Positions 26,369 through 35,720 are shown, counted from the stretch's first letter. The stretch: 64,000 nucleotides of DNA from Actinomycetota bacterium (GCA_018268575.1 JAFDWF010000073.1:1-64000); one strand, 5' to 3'. Notes: a model not told the origin generated them from the sequence alone. Numbers and translations are program-made.

Positions 26369-28141
26369 TCAGCGGCGCCTCGGCAGCAGCGGGCGCGACC
26401 ATAACGCACCCGGTGGCCGCAAGGCCAGCAGGACGACCAAGCCGATGCCCACGAGCAGGCAGAGGATCGTGATCGCCGTGCCCACGGTCGCCGCCTTGCC
26501 GGCGTCGGCCTTGATCACAAGGTGGACCATCGTCGCGTTCGACGGTTCCGGTTCGAGGACCATGGTCCCGGTTTCGGAGCGGCCAACCAGCCTCATCCCT
26601 TCGACCGTGACCGCGTAGGGACCGGCGGCAATGTTGGTGACGATCGGCCCTTCTCTCCCCGGCAGCTGGAAGGTCACGGCGTAGCGGGTCTGGCCTGGTT
26701 CGGGAGCCGGGAAGGCGACTGCCCTGCCGGGCTGGGTCTGGACCAGGGGCAGCGAAGAATCACCGTAATACCGCGATGCGTAGTAGGTATTCGGCGGCGT
26801 CGATGGGCCGGAGTCGAAGGCATATTCGCGCGGATGGATGTCATGACCGGTTTCGCCGTTCAAGCGCGGCGCGGAGTAGAGCTGGGCGCTCGCCTGGACC
26901 ACGGTCAGCACGACCAGGGCGGCCCCGAGGCCGATCGCCACCTTCCACCGCACCCCGTGCAGACCGCGGGCATAGCGGAGGCTGATCGCCAGCTGCACGG
27001 CGATCGCGATCAGCAGCCAGCCCGCCAGCCGATAAGGGAACTGGATGTCGATGAAGGGCGTGCCGAGTGCGTTCCACCACTCCCGCGGCATCACCAGGAG
27101 GCCGACCAAGAGCACCATCACGCCGAGCATGATCAGCCACACCGAGGCGAGCAGCCGACCGGCCCGCTTCGCCGCCGGCCAGGACAACCAGACCAGGACC
27201 AGGCCGAAGAGGAAGGCCGCGACCGGCGCGGAGATCGTCAGTCCCGGGGTGGTCGACTGGGCCGGAGTCTGGCGCAGCGGATCGAGCACATTGGGGAGGT
27301 TGTCGAAGTAGAAGTAAGGTCCAAAGGTTTTGAGGAAATCGAGGTTCTTGGTCCAGGCCAAGGTTTCACCGGCGTGGGCGAGGTCGAACAACAGGAACCA
27401 CGCGTTGACTCCCGCCCCGACCGCGGCCACCGCAACCAGGGCGAGCATCGCCCGCGGCGCCGGCCGCGCGCTGCCGAGGACGATCCAGATGGCGACCGCG
27501 ACGACGGCAAACAGCATCGCGCTCCAGAGCAGGGTGATGTTGTGGCTGCCGGTCATGAACACCGTGGCGATCAGGAAAAGAAGCACCGGCCAGGCCCGCC
27601 AGGGCCCGCTCAGCAGACGCACCGCGCCGGCGATGAACATCGGCACGGCGGAGATCGCGATCAACTCCGGCCAGGCACCGCGGGCGTAGGCGTCGGTCAG
27701 GTAATAGGCGGCGGTGACGACGACGAAGGCCGGCAGGTGGGCGATCCAACGGCTCAGCCCGAAGAGGCGCGAGAGCCACCACATGCCGCCGTAGGCGAAC
27801 GCGGCGGCGACCCCGATCGAGGCGACATAGACGGGGTAGATGTGGTTGCCGAGGATCGCCCCGATACCGCCCACGACGGCGTAGAGAGTGCCGCCGTAGA
27901 AGGCGTAGAACGGTTCGAAGATCCCCGCCGTCGACTGCTCGTAGAAGGTCGGATGGCCGGTGTTGGCGATCGCCAGGTCCTGATGCCAGAGCAGCCAGAG
28001 ATGATTGGTGTAGTCGAGGCCGAACCCGTAGGGAGTGAGGATGGCTGGTGAGAGGACGAAGAGGCAGACCAGGCAACCGACCAGGACGTGGGTGGCCGCG
28101 GCGTCCTTCAGACGCCGGAGATCCGTACCACCGGAGGTCAG
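26369..28141 (-). CDS. Polytopic membrane protein, GT-C-like, apparently starting at CTG
   Basis: About 590 residues with twelve or so membrane helices and a periplasmic C-terminal portion. The first GTG in frame is at 27874, but the preceding codons clearly encode protein of the same kind (ILTPYGFGLDYTNHLWLL and STAGIFEPFYAFYGGTLYAV). Between the upstream in-frame stop and 27874 there is no ATG, GTG or TTG; CTG at 28141, preceded by GAGGGTGG, is the best start. Homologues resemble membrane proteins annotated as 6-pyruvoyl-tetrahydropterin-synthase related, probably glycosyltransferases. Confidence 0.75.
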   Translation of the reverse strand: MTSGGTDLRRLKDAAATHVLVGCLVCLFVLSPAILTPYGFGLDYTNHLWLLWHQDLAIANTGHPTFYEQSTAGIFEPFYAFYGGTLYAVVGGIGAILGNHIYPVYVASIGVAAAFAYGGMWWLSRLFGLSRWIAHLPAFVVVTAAYYLTDAYARGAWPELIAISAVPMFIAGAVRLLSGPWRAWPVLLFLIATVFMTGSHNITLLWSAMLFAVVAVAIWIVLGSARPAPRAMLALVAVAAVGAGVNAWFLLFDLAHAGETLAWTKNLDFLKTFGPYFYFDNLPNVLDPLRQTPAQSTTPGLTISAPVAAFLFGLVLVWLSWPAAKRAGRLLASVWLIMLGVMVLLVGLLVMPREWWNALGTPFIDIQFPYRLAGWLLIAIAVQLAISLRYARGLHGVRWKVAIGLGAALVVLTVVQASAQLYSAPRLNGETGHDIHPREYAFDSGPSTPPNTYYASRYYGDSSLPLVQTQPGRAVAFPAPEPGQTRYAVTFQLPGREGPIVTNIAAGPYAVTVEGMRLVGRSETGTMVLEPEPSNATMVHLVIKADAGKAATVGTAITILCLLVGIGLVVLLALRPPGALWSRPLLPRRR

Positions 28142-28151
28142 CTCGCCACCC

Positions 28152-28874
28152 TCAGTCCGGCTTCGGCGCGTACTCCAGCCCGATCACCAGGTTCGCGGTT
28201 ACGATCGGCACGCGGAGCGGGAAGAACGTCCGCCCGACCAGCTCGAAGTGGCGACCGCACTCCGCCATGATTTCGTCGGGCAGGTTGATGTGCTCCATCG
28301 CGATGAACCAGTCGTAGGGCATCTTGTAGCGCTTTTCGAAGACCCGCTGGGCGCTGATCCGGCGGGCCAGCGAGTAGGCCATCCCGCCCTCGCAGGGGAT
28401 CACCGCGATCAGGCGCCCGTCGAGCTTGACCAGCCGGCGCAGCTCGCGCACCGCGGCGGGCAGGTTGGGCAGGTGCTCGAGGACGTGGATCGCCATCACC
28501 CGGTCGAACGACGCGTCGGGATAGTCGAGCCGCTCCTGGCAATCGCCGACGACGACCTCGACCTCGGGGTGGCGGCGTTTGATCTCCTCCGCCATCGGCG
28601 GGCGCAGCTCGTTGCAGACGTAGGTGCCGGGCTCGAACGGCGGCTCGAACTCGAGGTGCTCGCCGAGGCCCGCACCGATTTCGAGAGTCGTCTTCCCCGG
28701 CGCCGCGAACTTCGCCGGCCAGTTGTGGTTGAACTTCTCGATCGCCGAGTACTTGGCCGGCAGCACCGTGTGCCAGTGGGCGACGAAGTCTTCGCGCACC
28801 CGGCGCTGCTCGTCGGTGAGCTCGGGCAGGACCTTGGGCCACTTGCCCGCAGTGGACTCAGCTGATCCGCTCAT
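28152..28874 (-). CDS. Class I SAM-dependent methyltransferase
   Basis: A 240-residue enzyme. Motif I appears as LEIGAGLGEHLEF, followed by VVVGDCQERL and the conserved AIHVLEHLPNL of sugar or ubiquinone-type methyltransferases. ATG 28874 is chosen because the upstream extension is arginine-rich and unlike the family. It sits between the SDR gene and a GT-C gene in the heptose operon, so a sugar O-methylation is likely. The acceptor is not known. Confidence 0.85.
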   Translation of the reverse strand: MSGSAESTAGKWPKVLPELTDEQRRVREDFVAHWHTVLPAKYSAIEKFNHNWPAKFAAPGKTTLEIGAGLGEHLEFEPPFEPGTYVCNELRPPMAEEIKRRHPEVEVVVGDCQERLDYPDASFDRVMAIHVLEHLPNLPAAVRELRRLVKLDGRLIAVIPCEGGMAYSLARRISAQRVFEKRYKMPYDWFIAMEHINLPDEIMAECGRHFELVGRTFFPLRVPIVTANLVIGLEYAPKPD

Positions 28875-28900
28875 CTTGCCGTCCGATTCATTGACATGGC

Positions 28901-29776
28901 CTAATCCCCACCCCAGTCGAACCCACGGTCGGCGGGAACGATGCGGCGCAGGGTATAGATGTCCGACGACAGATCGCCTCGATGCTCGGGGAGGTCGCGC
29001 CAGGGGTCCCATTTGGCGCTCAAGAGGCGGCCGGTAATCCCGTCAGAGGCGGGCGAGGCGAGCCAGACCGCCAGTTCGGCGCCGAGCCCCAGCGGCGTGC
29101 CGCCGCTCTCCTGCTGCTCCAGCGAGCGCCGATAGAAGTCCTCGCCGACCGCCTCGGGACCGGCCTCCAGCACCTCGTCGAGGAGGCGGGTGTTGAGGGC
29201 GCCGGGGGCGATCGAGTTGACGTCGATCTTGTCCTCGACCAGTTCGAGCGCGAGGGTCTCGGCGAAGCGGACCACGGCGGCCTTCGAGGCGGCGTAGGAG
29301 CTGAGGCCGGGCAGCGGCGAGGTGGCGCCGCCGCCGGAGAGCTGGACGATCTTGCCGCCGCCTCGGGCGCGCAGCTGCGGGAGGATCGCGCGGACCGGGA
29401 GGATCGAGCCGTAGAGGTTGACCTCCATCGCCTGCTTCCACTGCTCCCAGTCGACCTCCTCGATCGATCCCTTCGGCCCGTAGATGCCGGCGTTGTTGAC
29501 CAGGATCGAGAGCTGCGGGAAGCGCTCGGTCGCAGTTGCGACGAGCACCTCGACCTGGCCCGCGTCGGCGACGTCGGCGGTGGCCGAGGCGACCCGGTCG
29601 GCGTCGCCCGCGCGCGCGGCGAGCTCCTCGTGCGCGGCCGCAAGCAGCTCCGCGTTGCGCGCGCAGACGAAGACCGAGGCGCCCGCATCGAGGTAGTGGC
29701 GGGCGATCTCGAGGCCGAGGCCCTGGTTGGCGCCGGTGATCAGCGCCGCCTTGCCGCTCAGCACTTCCCCGGTCAT
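28901..29776 (-). CDS. Short-chain dehydrogenase/reductase
   Basis: A 291-residue NAD(P)-dependent oxidoreductase. The cofactor motif is TGANQGLGLEIA, with NNAG at the centre of the fold, Ser in LSGGGAT and the catalytic YAASK. The start ATG overlaps the stop of the nucleotide-sugar dehydrogenase homologue by four bases, so the two are likely to work in sequence. The C-terminal 60 residues are longer than a minimal SDR. It may reduce a keto-sugar intermediate. Confidence 0.88.
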   Translation of the reverse strand: MTGEVLSGKAALITGANQGLGLEIARHYLDAGASVFVCARNAELLAAAHEELAARAGDADRVASATADVADAGQVEVLVATATERFPQLSILVNNAGIYGPKGSIEEVDWEQWKQAMEVNLYGSILPVRAILPQLRARGGGKIVQLSGGGATSPLPGLSSYAASKAAVVRFAETLALELVEDKIDVNSIAPGALNTRLLDEVLEAGPEAVGEDFYRRSLEQQESGGTPLGLGAELAVWLASPASDGITGRLLSAKWDPWRDLPEHRGDLSSDIYTLRRIVPADRGFDWGGD

Positions 29777-31122
29777 CGCGGCCTCACGCCCACCCGAACG
29801 TAGGTTGCTGCCGGGTCGGCGCCGACCGTGCCCGCCAGGTGCCCGGCGGCGTCGACGACGAGTGAGCCGCGCATCGCGCCGAGGATCTCCCCCACGCCGA
29901 TCTCGCGGTACTCGGGCCAGACGGTGGAGACGACCAGCGCGTCGGTGCCATTCGCGGCACCCAGGGCGCTGTCCGCCATCTCGATCCCGACGGCAGCGTC
30001 CGCCGCGGGCAGCGCCGCGACGGCCGGATCGTGAGCGCTCACCTCCGCCCCCTCGGCGCGCAGCCAGCGGCAGAGCTCGAGCGAGGAGGAGCGGCGCAGG
30101 GTGTCGGTGCCCGGTTTGTAGGCCAGGCCCCAGACGCCGACCCGCGTGCCGGCGAGGCCGCCCTCGCCACCGAGGAAGTCGGCGAGCACCCGCCGCGCCC
30201 AGCGTCGGTGGGCGTCGTTGGAGGCGGCCACCCCGGCGACCATATAGTCGGGCAGGTCGTTGGCGGAGGCGAGCCGCCGCAGCGTGGTGATGTCGCGGGC
30301 AAGCGTGCCGCCGGCAAAGGCGTCGCCCGGCCCGAGGTAGGCGCGCGGCCCGATCCGCACGTCGCTCTTCAGCCCGCGCGAGACCTCGGCGGCGTCGGCG
30401 CCGACCGCCTCGGAGATCGTCGCGATCTCGTTGATGTAGGCGACCGAGGCGGCGAGGAAGCCGTTCAGCGCGTGCTTGGTCATCTCCGCCGACTCGACCC
30501 CCATCCACTCGATCGTCTCGGCGAACGGTTCGAGCAACGGCGCCAGCGCCTCGCGGCCCGCGTCCGAGCGCACCCCGGCGACGAAGCGCTCAGCGGCGCG
30601 GAAGCTGTCCAGAGCCTTGCCGAGGCGCAGGTTCTCCGGCACCGCGGCGAACTCGAGGTCGGCGCGACCCACCTCGGCGGCGAACGCCTCGAACCCGGCG
30701 ACGGTGCCGACCGGCAGCTGGGAGGAGGTGACGACGAGCGTCCCCTGGTCGAGGGCCGCCAGCACCGCCTCGACGTGGTCGACGACGAAGTCGGTGTCGA
30801 CCCGGTCCTCCTCGTCGACGGGCGTATCGAAGGCGACCCAGAGGACGTCGAGGCCGGCCAGGGACTGCGCGTCGGGGGTGGCGAAGCGCAGGTTCCCCGC
30901 CGCGAGCCCGCCGGCGATCAGCTCGGCGAGGCCGGGCTCGGCCACCGGCGGCCGCCCCCCGGCCAGATCCGCCACCACGTCGGGGTCGGGATCGAGCCCG
31001 GTCACGTCGAAGCCCCCCTCGGCGAGGCAGGCGGCGGTCACCGAGCCGAGGTGCCAGAGGCCGAGGACACCGATCCGCGCGCGTGCGTTCCCCCCGCCGG
31101 GGCTGTCGCTCATCGGCCGCAT
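29773..31122 (-). CDS. UDP-glucose/GDP-mannose dehydrogenase homologue lacking the catalytic cysteine
   Basis: 449 residues with the three-part fold of the family: an N-terminal NAD domain (IGVLGLWHLGSVTA), a central domain with the conserved Lys216 and Asn220 (EMTKHALNGFLA) and a C-terminal domain (GLAYKPGTDTLRRS). The loop that normally reads G-G-S-C-F-P-K-D is AGGTLARD here, so the catalytic cysteine is replaced (near Thr273). Two-step oxidation to a uronic acid should therefore be impossible; a single oxidation or other redox chemistry is possible. ATG 31113 is an alternative start. Confidence 0.85.
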   Translation of the reverse strand: MRPMSDSPGGGNARARIGVLGLWHLGSVTAACLAEGGFDVTGLDPDPDVVADLAGGRPPVAEPGLAELIAGGLAAGNLRFATPDAQSLAGLDVLWVAFDTPVDEEDRVDTDFVVDHVEAVLAALDQGTLVVTSSQLPVGTVAGFEAFAAEVGRADLEFAAVPENLRLGKALDSFRAAERFVAGVRSDAGREALAPLLEPFAETIEWMGVESAEMTKHALNGFLAASVAYINEIATISEAVGADAAEVSRGLKSDVRIGPRAYLGPGDAFAGGTLARDITTLRRLASANDLPDYMVAGVAASNDAHRRWARRVLADFLGGEGGLAGTRVGVWGLAYKPGTDTLRRSSSLELCRWLRAEGAEVSAHDPAVAALPAADAAVGIEMADSALGAANGTDALVVSTVWPEYREIGVGEILGAMRGSLVVDAAGHLAGTVGADPAATYVRVGVRPR

Positions 31123-31123
31123 C

Positions 31124-31849
31124 CTAGAGAGATGAACCCTGGCCGCGCAGGAAGGTATCGGCCTCCGCCAACGCCTCAGGAGTACCGATCTCGTAGAAGC
31201 GCTCGGTCGCCTCGTAGCCGCACAGCTCCCCCTCCGCCGCGAGCAGGTGGTGGAGGGCCGCGAGGTCGGTCTCGCCGGCTCCCACGCGGTCGAGCGCCGT
31301 CGCCGTCAGGCCCCCGAGCCCGTAGTCGATCCAGTGCATCTCGGGCGTCGGCGCGCGCTTGTCGTAGGCGACCACGCGCCCGTCGACGTAGAGGGCATTG
31401 GAGGTGTCCCAACGGCCCTCGTTGCGCAGCACCACCATCAGCCCAGGCAGTCCGCTCTCCTCCCAGACCCGCCCCGCCGCGGCGTAGTCGACCCGCAGGT
31501 AGGTGTCACCGTAGAGGACCAGGAAGCGCTCGCCGAGCAGCGGCGCGGCGCGGCGGATCGCGCCGAGCGTGCCGTCGAGCCCGGGCGCGTCGTAGCTGTA
31601 GGCGATCTCGATGCCGGAGCGCTCGGCGCCGATCTCGGCCTCGATCCGCTCGCCGAGGTAACCGACGCAGAGCACCACCCCCTCGACCCCGCTGCTCGCG
31701 AGCAGCCGCAGCTGGTGGGCGAGGAACGGCTCCCCCGCCACCTCGAGCAGCGGCTTCGGCGTGTCGCGGACCGTCTCCCCGAGGCGCGTCCCGAGGCCAC
31801 CCGCGAGGATGCAGACCGGCAGCGGGCCGCTGGGTCCCCAGGCGGTCAA
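31124..31849 (-). CDS. Sugar-1-phosphate nucleotidyltransferase, HddC-like
   Basis: A 241-residue pyrophosphorylase. CILAGGLGTRLGETVRDTPKP is the nucleotide-binding signature; LVLYGDTYLRVD carries the metal-binding Asp; the C-terminal part has YEIGTPEAL. The short form without a beta-helix domain fits D-glycero-D-manno-heptose-1-phosphate guanylyltransferase (HddC). With gmhA, gmhB and hddA in the operon, activation of heptose-1-phosphate with GTP is the most economical role. It overlaps the upstream GT2 gene by 4 bases. Confidence 0.85.
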   Translation of the reverse strand: MTAWGPSGPLPVCILAGGLGTRLGETVRDTPKPLLEVAGEPFLAHQLRLLASSGVEGVVLCVGYLGERIEAEIGAERSGIEIAYSYDAPGLDGTLGAIRRAAPLLGERFLVLYGDTYLRVDYAAAGRVWEESGLPGLMVVLRNEGRWDTSNALYVDGRVVAYDKRAPTPEMHWIDYGLGGLTATALDRVGAGETDLAALHHLLAAEGELCGYEATERFYEIGTPEALAEADTFLRGQGSSL

Positions 31850-32808
31850 GCCCCGTCGTCGTCGGCCCAGCCGACCCGCGACTCGAGGATGTACTTCGGC
31901 CGGTGGCGGACCTCGTCGTAGATCCGCCCGACGTACTCGCCCATGATCCCCAGCGAGAGCAGCTGGATGCCGCTGAAGGCACAGAGCAGGAAGACGATCG
32001 TCGGGTTGCCGATCGGAAACGGTGCGCCGGCCAGCTTCAGCCCGATGTAGACGACGGCGATGACGAAGGCGATGAAGGAGAGCAGGATGCCGCCAACCGA
32101 GATCAGTTGCAGCGGGTAGCGCGAGAAGCCGATCACGCCGTTCAGCCCGATCAGGAGCGAGCCGGAGATCTGGCTGTACTTGCTCGACCCGGCGGCGCGC
32201 GCATCGCGGTCGTAGAGGACGCTGGTCTGCGGGAAGCCGACCAGGCTGACCAGGCCGCGGAGGAAGCCGTGGCTCTCTTCCAGCGCCAGCACGTGGTCGA
32301 CCACACGCCGGCTCATCAGCCGGAAGTCCCCGGTGTTGGGCGGGATTTCGACCTCGGCGATGCGGCGGATGACCTTGTAGCCGATCCAGGAGACGAAGCG
32401 CTTCGGCAGCGTCTCCCCGGCACGGGTGCGGCGCTGGGCATAGACGACGTCGTAGCCCTCGCGCCAGCGGGCCACCATCTCTTCGATCAGCTCGGGCGGG
32501 TCCTGGAGGTCGCAGTCGATCACCACGACCGCGTCGCCGACCGCCGCCTCCATCCCCGCCAGCGTCGCCATCGGCTGGCCGAAGCGACGCGAGAAGCGCA
32601 GCATCTTCACCCGCGGGTCGCGCTCGTTCAGCTCCTTGATCCGGTCCTCGGTGCGGTCGGTGCAGGGGTCGACGGAGAAGATCAGCTCCCAGTCCACCGC
32701 CAGGCCTTCGAGGATCCCGGAGAGCCGCTCGTACACCCGCGGGACGTTCTCCTCCTCGTTGTAGGTGGGGATGACGATGCTGAGCGTCTGTCGCGACCCC
32801 TCAGCCAC
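31846..32808 (-). CDS. Polyprenyl-phosphate glycosyltransferase, GtrB/DPM1-like GT2
   Basis: A 320-residue protein. The GT-A domain shows LSIVIPTYNEEENV, DPCTDRTEDR and VVVIDCDLQDPPE; two C-terminal transmembrane helices (LISVGGILLSFIAFVIAVVY and the IVFLLCAF segment) anchor it. Such enzymes load a sugar onto undecaprenyl phosphate for use by GT-C transferases outside the membrane, and two GT-C-like genes follow in the operon. The start is GTG 32808, which overlaps the stop of the methyltransferase gene. Confidence 0.9.
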   Translation of the reverse strand: MAEGSRQTLSIVIPTYNEEENVPRVYERLSGILEGLAVDWELIFSVDPCTDRTEDRIKELNERDPRVKMLRFSRRFGQPMATLAGMEAAVGDAVVVIDCDLQDPPELIEEMVARWREGYDVVYAQRRTRAGETLPKRFVSWIGYKVIRRIAEVEIPPNTGDFRLMSRRVVDHVLALEESHGFLRGLVSLVGFPQTSVLYDRDARAAGSSKYSQISGSLLIGLNGVIGFSRYPLQLISVGGILLSFIAFVIAVVYIGLKLAGAPFPIGNPTIVFLLCAFSGIQLLSLGIMGEYVGRIYDEVRHRPKYILESRVGWADDDGA

Positions 32809-33709
32809 CGCCGGCCTCCCCCGGGCGCCGCATGACGGTGATGCCGCGGATGCCGAAGGGGATCCGCACGCGTCGCCGCAGCAGGCTGCGCTCGGCCTTA
32901 CAGGCGAGCGCACCGAGGGACGAGTTCTGCGTGTTCTCGATGTCGGCCGCCACTTTGCGCTCCAGCTCGTCTCCCTCGAGCTGGTCGTAGCGGCGCCGGT
33001 TGTTCTTCTTCACCGCCCAGAACGCCGGGTAGAGGATCGAGCCGAGGTGGGCGTCTTCGAGCACTTCGAGGCCCGCCTCGCGCGCCTTCCCGGCCAGCTC
33101 GCCGCTGCCGTAGCGGCGCTCGTGGCCGAGGAAGCGGTCGTAGTAGTCGTAGGTGCCGGGCCCGGCGGGGACGACGGCGACCGCGCGGCCGCCCGGCTTC
33201 AGCACCCGGAGGATCTCCCGCAGCGCGCCCTTGTCGTCGGGCACGTGCTCGAGCAGGTTCGCGGTCACCACGGCGTCGACCGAGGAGTCGGCAAGCGGCA
33301 GGTCGCAGACGTCGGCGCGCAGGAGCCAGGCGTCGGGGACCAGCTCGTGCGCCTTGGCCAAGCCGGGGGCGACCAGGTCGACGCCGAGCAGCTGCCGACC
33401 GGGGTAGGCGGCGGCGAGGTCCTCGAGCAGGTAGCCGGTCGAGCAACCGAGGTCGATGATCCGCCCTTCGGTGCCCACCGGGCCGAGCCGTTCGAGCATC
33501 GCGCCGCGGGTCCAGACGTCGATGAAGTGGTCGCGGCTCGACTCCTCGTGCAGGTCCTCGAGCTCGTCGGACCAGTTCACGGCGGCATCGTCGTCGACGT
33601 AGGAGAGGAACGGCGTGGCGGTGCCGTCGGCGAGCTTCCAGCCGCGCTCGAACTCGGCGAGCGAGGCCGCGGCGGCAGGCTGGCGGAGGACTCCCTCGGC
33701 GCTCGTCAC
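32801..33709 (-). CDS. SAM-dependent methyltransferase
   Basis: 302 residues. Motif I is IIDLGCSTGYLLEDL, motif II region AWLLRADVCDLPLAD, and VVTANLLEHVPDD follows, as in methyltransferase domain family 11. GTG 33709 overlaps the oxidoreductase stop (GTGA). The C-terminal third is basic and may contact a glycan or membrane. It is probably a sugar or lipid-carrier methyltransferase of the heptose operon; its acceptor is not predictable. Confidence 0.87.
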   Translation of the reverse strand: MTSAEGVLRQPAAAASLAEFERGWKLADGTATPFLSYVDDDAAVNWSDELEDLHEESSRDHFIDVWTRGAMLERLGPVGTEGRIIDLGCSTGYLLEDLAAAYPGRQLLGVDLVAPGLAKAHELVPDAWLLRADVCDLPLADSSVDAVVTANLLEHVPDDKGALREILRVLKPGGRAVAVVPAGPGTYDYYDRFLGHERRYGSGELAGKAREAGLEVLEDAHLGSILYPAFWAVKKNNRRRYDQLEGDELERKVAADIENTQNSSLGALACKAERSLLRRRVRIPFGIRGITVMRRPGEAGGG

Positions 33710-34737
33710 CGGGGAACCGTATCCCGCATCGCGGCGTAGTCGGTCGTAGCGTAGGCGGCCTCGACCTGAGTCCAGGCGTAGAGCGCGTCCTCGAGGTCGC
33801 CGTTCAGGCGGCGCCCGTCGCCGGCGTCGATCGCCGCCGCGAAGTGCTCCCACTCGCGCGCCCAGGAGGTGTCCTCGGGACCGTAGGCGACCTCCTCCAG
33901 GTCGGGCGGGCCGAGCTCCGGCGACATCCGGTAGATGCGCAGGGTCTGGGAGCCGTAGGAGCGGACCAGGCCGTCGACCTGGATCTTCGCCGTGCGGCAG
34001 TAGATCTCCAGCGAGAAGAGGTTCTTCCACTCGGTCCAGGTGACGTGCAGCATCGCCCAGGGGTCGGTGCGGCCGTGGCGCGCGCCGAGGATCAGCGCCG
34101 CGTTGTCCTCCGCCGGGGTGTCCCAGAAGTGGGTGCGCAGGAGGGCCGAGTGGAGCGGCAAGGGGCCGGCGATCCAGTGGGTGAGGTCGAGCAGGTGCAT
34201 GCCCTGGTCGATCAGCTCGCCGCCGCCGGAGCGGACCGGGTCGGCGCGCCACTCCTTGTCGTAGCCGATCCGGCCGCCATGGCCATAGCGGCCGCGCAGG
34301 TGCATCAGCTCGCCGTGGGCGCCGCTGTGGACCTCCTCGGCGGCGCGCGCGATGCCGGGGTGGAAGCGATGGTTGAAGCCAACCTTGACCTGACCGCCAT
34401 TGCGCTCGGCGGCCTTCTGCAGGCGCCTGATCTGGACCGTGCCCACCCCGGCGGGCTTCTCGACCAGGACGTTGGATCCAGCCTCGAGCGCCGCCTCGGC
34501 GAGCTCCGCCAGCCGGTCGTGCGACACTGCCACGACGACCACGTCGGGTTCTTCGGCGAGCAGCGCTTCGAGGCTGTCGTAGGCGGTGGCCCCGTGCGCC
34601 TCGGCCAGCTTGCGCGCCGCCCCCGGGGCGACGTCGAAGGTGCCGATGACCGCGTCGCCCTCGCCGAGCGCCTCGGCTCGCTTCGCCCCGATCAGCCCAC
34701 AGCCCGCGATCCCGACCCGCAGCGGCTGTCGGCTCAC
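33706..34737 (-). CDS. Gfo/Idh/MocA family oxidoreductase
   Basis: A 343-residue NAD(P)-dependent sugar oxidoreductase. The N-terminal Rossmann motif is VGIAGCGLIG, and the family motif VEKPAG carries the catalytic-type lysine; HxxDxxxW-like HLLDLTHW is further on. It starts at GTG 34737 inside the stop of the kinase gene. Members in glycan loci oxidise C3 or reduce keto sugars. Its place next to the heptose kinase suggests action on a heptose-derived nucleotide sugar. Confidence 0.9.
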   Translation of the reverse strand: MSRQPLRVGIAGCGLIGAKRAEALGEGDAVIGTFDVAPGAARKLAEAHGATAYDSLEALLAEEPDVVVVAVSHDRLAELAEAALEAGSNVLVEKPAGVGTVQIRRLQKAAERNGGQVKVGFNHRFHPGIARAAEEVHSGAHGELMHLRGRYGHGGRIGYDKEWRADPVRSGGGELIDQGMHLLDLTHWIAGPLPLHSALLRTHFWDTPAEDNAALILGARHGRTDPWAMLHVTWTEWKNLFSLEIYCRTAKIQVDGLVRSYGSQTLRIYRMSPELGPPDLEEVAYGPEDTSWAREWEHFAAAIDAGDGRRLNGDLEDALYAWTQVEAAYATTDYAAMRDTVPR

Positions 34738-35720
34738 GCGAACTCCGTGCCGGTGGCGCCGCCGAACTCGAAGTCGAAGACCAGCTCCTGGGCGCCCGCG
34801 GCGGCCATCGCCTGGCGCGTGTCCTGGGGGGTGCGGGCGTAGACGAGCAGGAACCCGCCACCGCCCGCGCCGACCAGCTTGCCGCCGATCGCGCCGCTCC
34901 GACGGGCCAGCGTGTAGAGCTCGTCGATGTGCTCGCTGGCCATCCCGGGCGAGCGCTTGCGCTTGTTCTCCCAGTGCTCGTGCATCAGCTCGGCGTAGCT
35001 CTCCAGGTCGCCGGCGAGCAGCAGGTCGCGGCTGCGGTAGCCCATCTCCTTGGTCCGGTGGAGGTTCTCCAGCATCTCCGCGTCGCCCTCCTTGGAGCGC
35101 GAGTCCTGGTCGCCGAGGACGGCGGTGGCGCTGCGCGTCTCGCCGGTGTAGAAGAGCAGCAGGTGGTCGCGCAGCAGGCGCAGGGTGCGCTCGTCGAGCT
35201 CCAGCGACTCGACCTCGACCGAGCCGTCCTGGTTGAAGGTGTAGGCGCAGATGCCGCCGTGCGCGGCGACGTACTGGTCCTGCTTGCCGACCGGCTCCTT
35301 CAGCACGTCGATCTCGATCTCGCAGGCCGCCTCGGCCAGCGCCCCGGGCGCGATCGAGGTGCGCCGCGCGTGCGCCAGCCCCTTCATCAGGCAGACGGTG
35401 AAGGCGCCCGAGGAGCCCATCCCGGTGCCCGCGGGGACATCGGCGACGGTGGCGATCTCGAGCGGGTTGCCCTTCCACTGGCGCAGCAGCGTCTCGCGCA
35501 GGATCGGGTGGCGGATCTCGGCGATCGTGTCGACCTCCTCGGTCTCCGAGTACTTCATCCGGTAGCGCCGCTGGAAGACCGTGTGGGTGAGCATGTAGAC
35601 GTACTTGTCGATCGCTCCGGAGACGAGGAAGCCGCCGTGCTCCTCGTAATAGGAGGGCAGGTCGGTGCCGCCGCCGCCGAGCGAGATGCGCAGCGGGGCG
35701 CGGCTGAAGATGACGCTCAC
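34734..35720 (-). CDS. hddA: GHMP kinase, D-glycero-D-manno-heptose-7-phosphate 1-kinase-like
   Basis: 328 residues. It has the GHMP kinase N-terminus APLRISLGGGGTDLPSYY, which is the HddA signature, the phosphate loop PAGTGMGSSGA and the C-terminal GAGGGGFLL. HddA phosphorylates C1 of D-glycero-alpha-D-manno-heptose 7-phosphate. GTG 35720 overlaps the stop of the epimerase gene. The presence of gmhA and gmhB in the same operon supports the specific assignment. Confidence 0.92.
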   Translation of the reverse strand: MSVIFSRAPLRISLGGGGTDLPSYYEEHGGFLVSGAIDKYVYMLTHTVFQRRYRMKYSETEEVDTIAEIRHPILRETLLRQWKGNPLEIATVADVPAGTGMGSSGAFTVCLMKGLAHARRTSIAPGALAEAACEIEIDVLKEPVGKQDQYVAAHGGICAYTFNQDGSVEVESLELDERTLRLLRDHLLLFYTGETRSATAVLGDQDSRSKEGDAEMLENLHRTKEMGYRSRDLLLAGDLESYAELMHEHWENKRKRSPGMASEHIDELYTLARRSGAIGGKLVGAGGGGFLLVYARTPQDTRQAMAAAGAQELVFDFEFGGATGTEFA

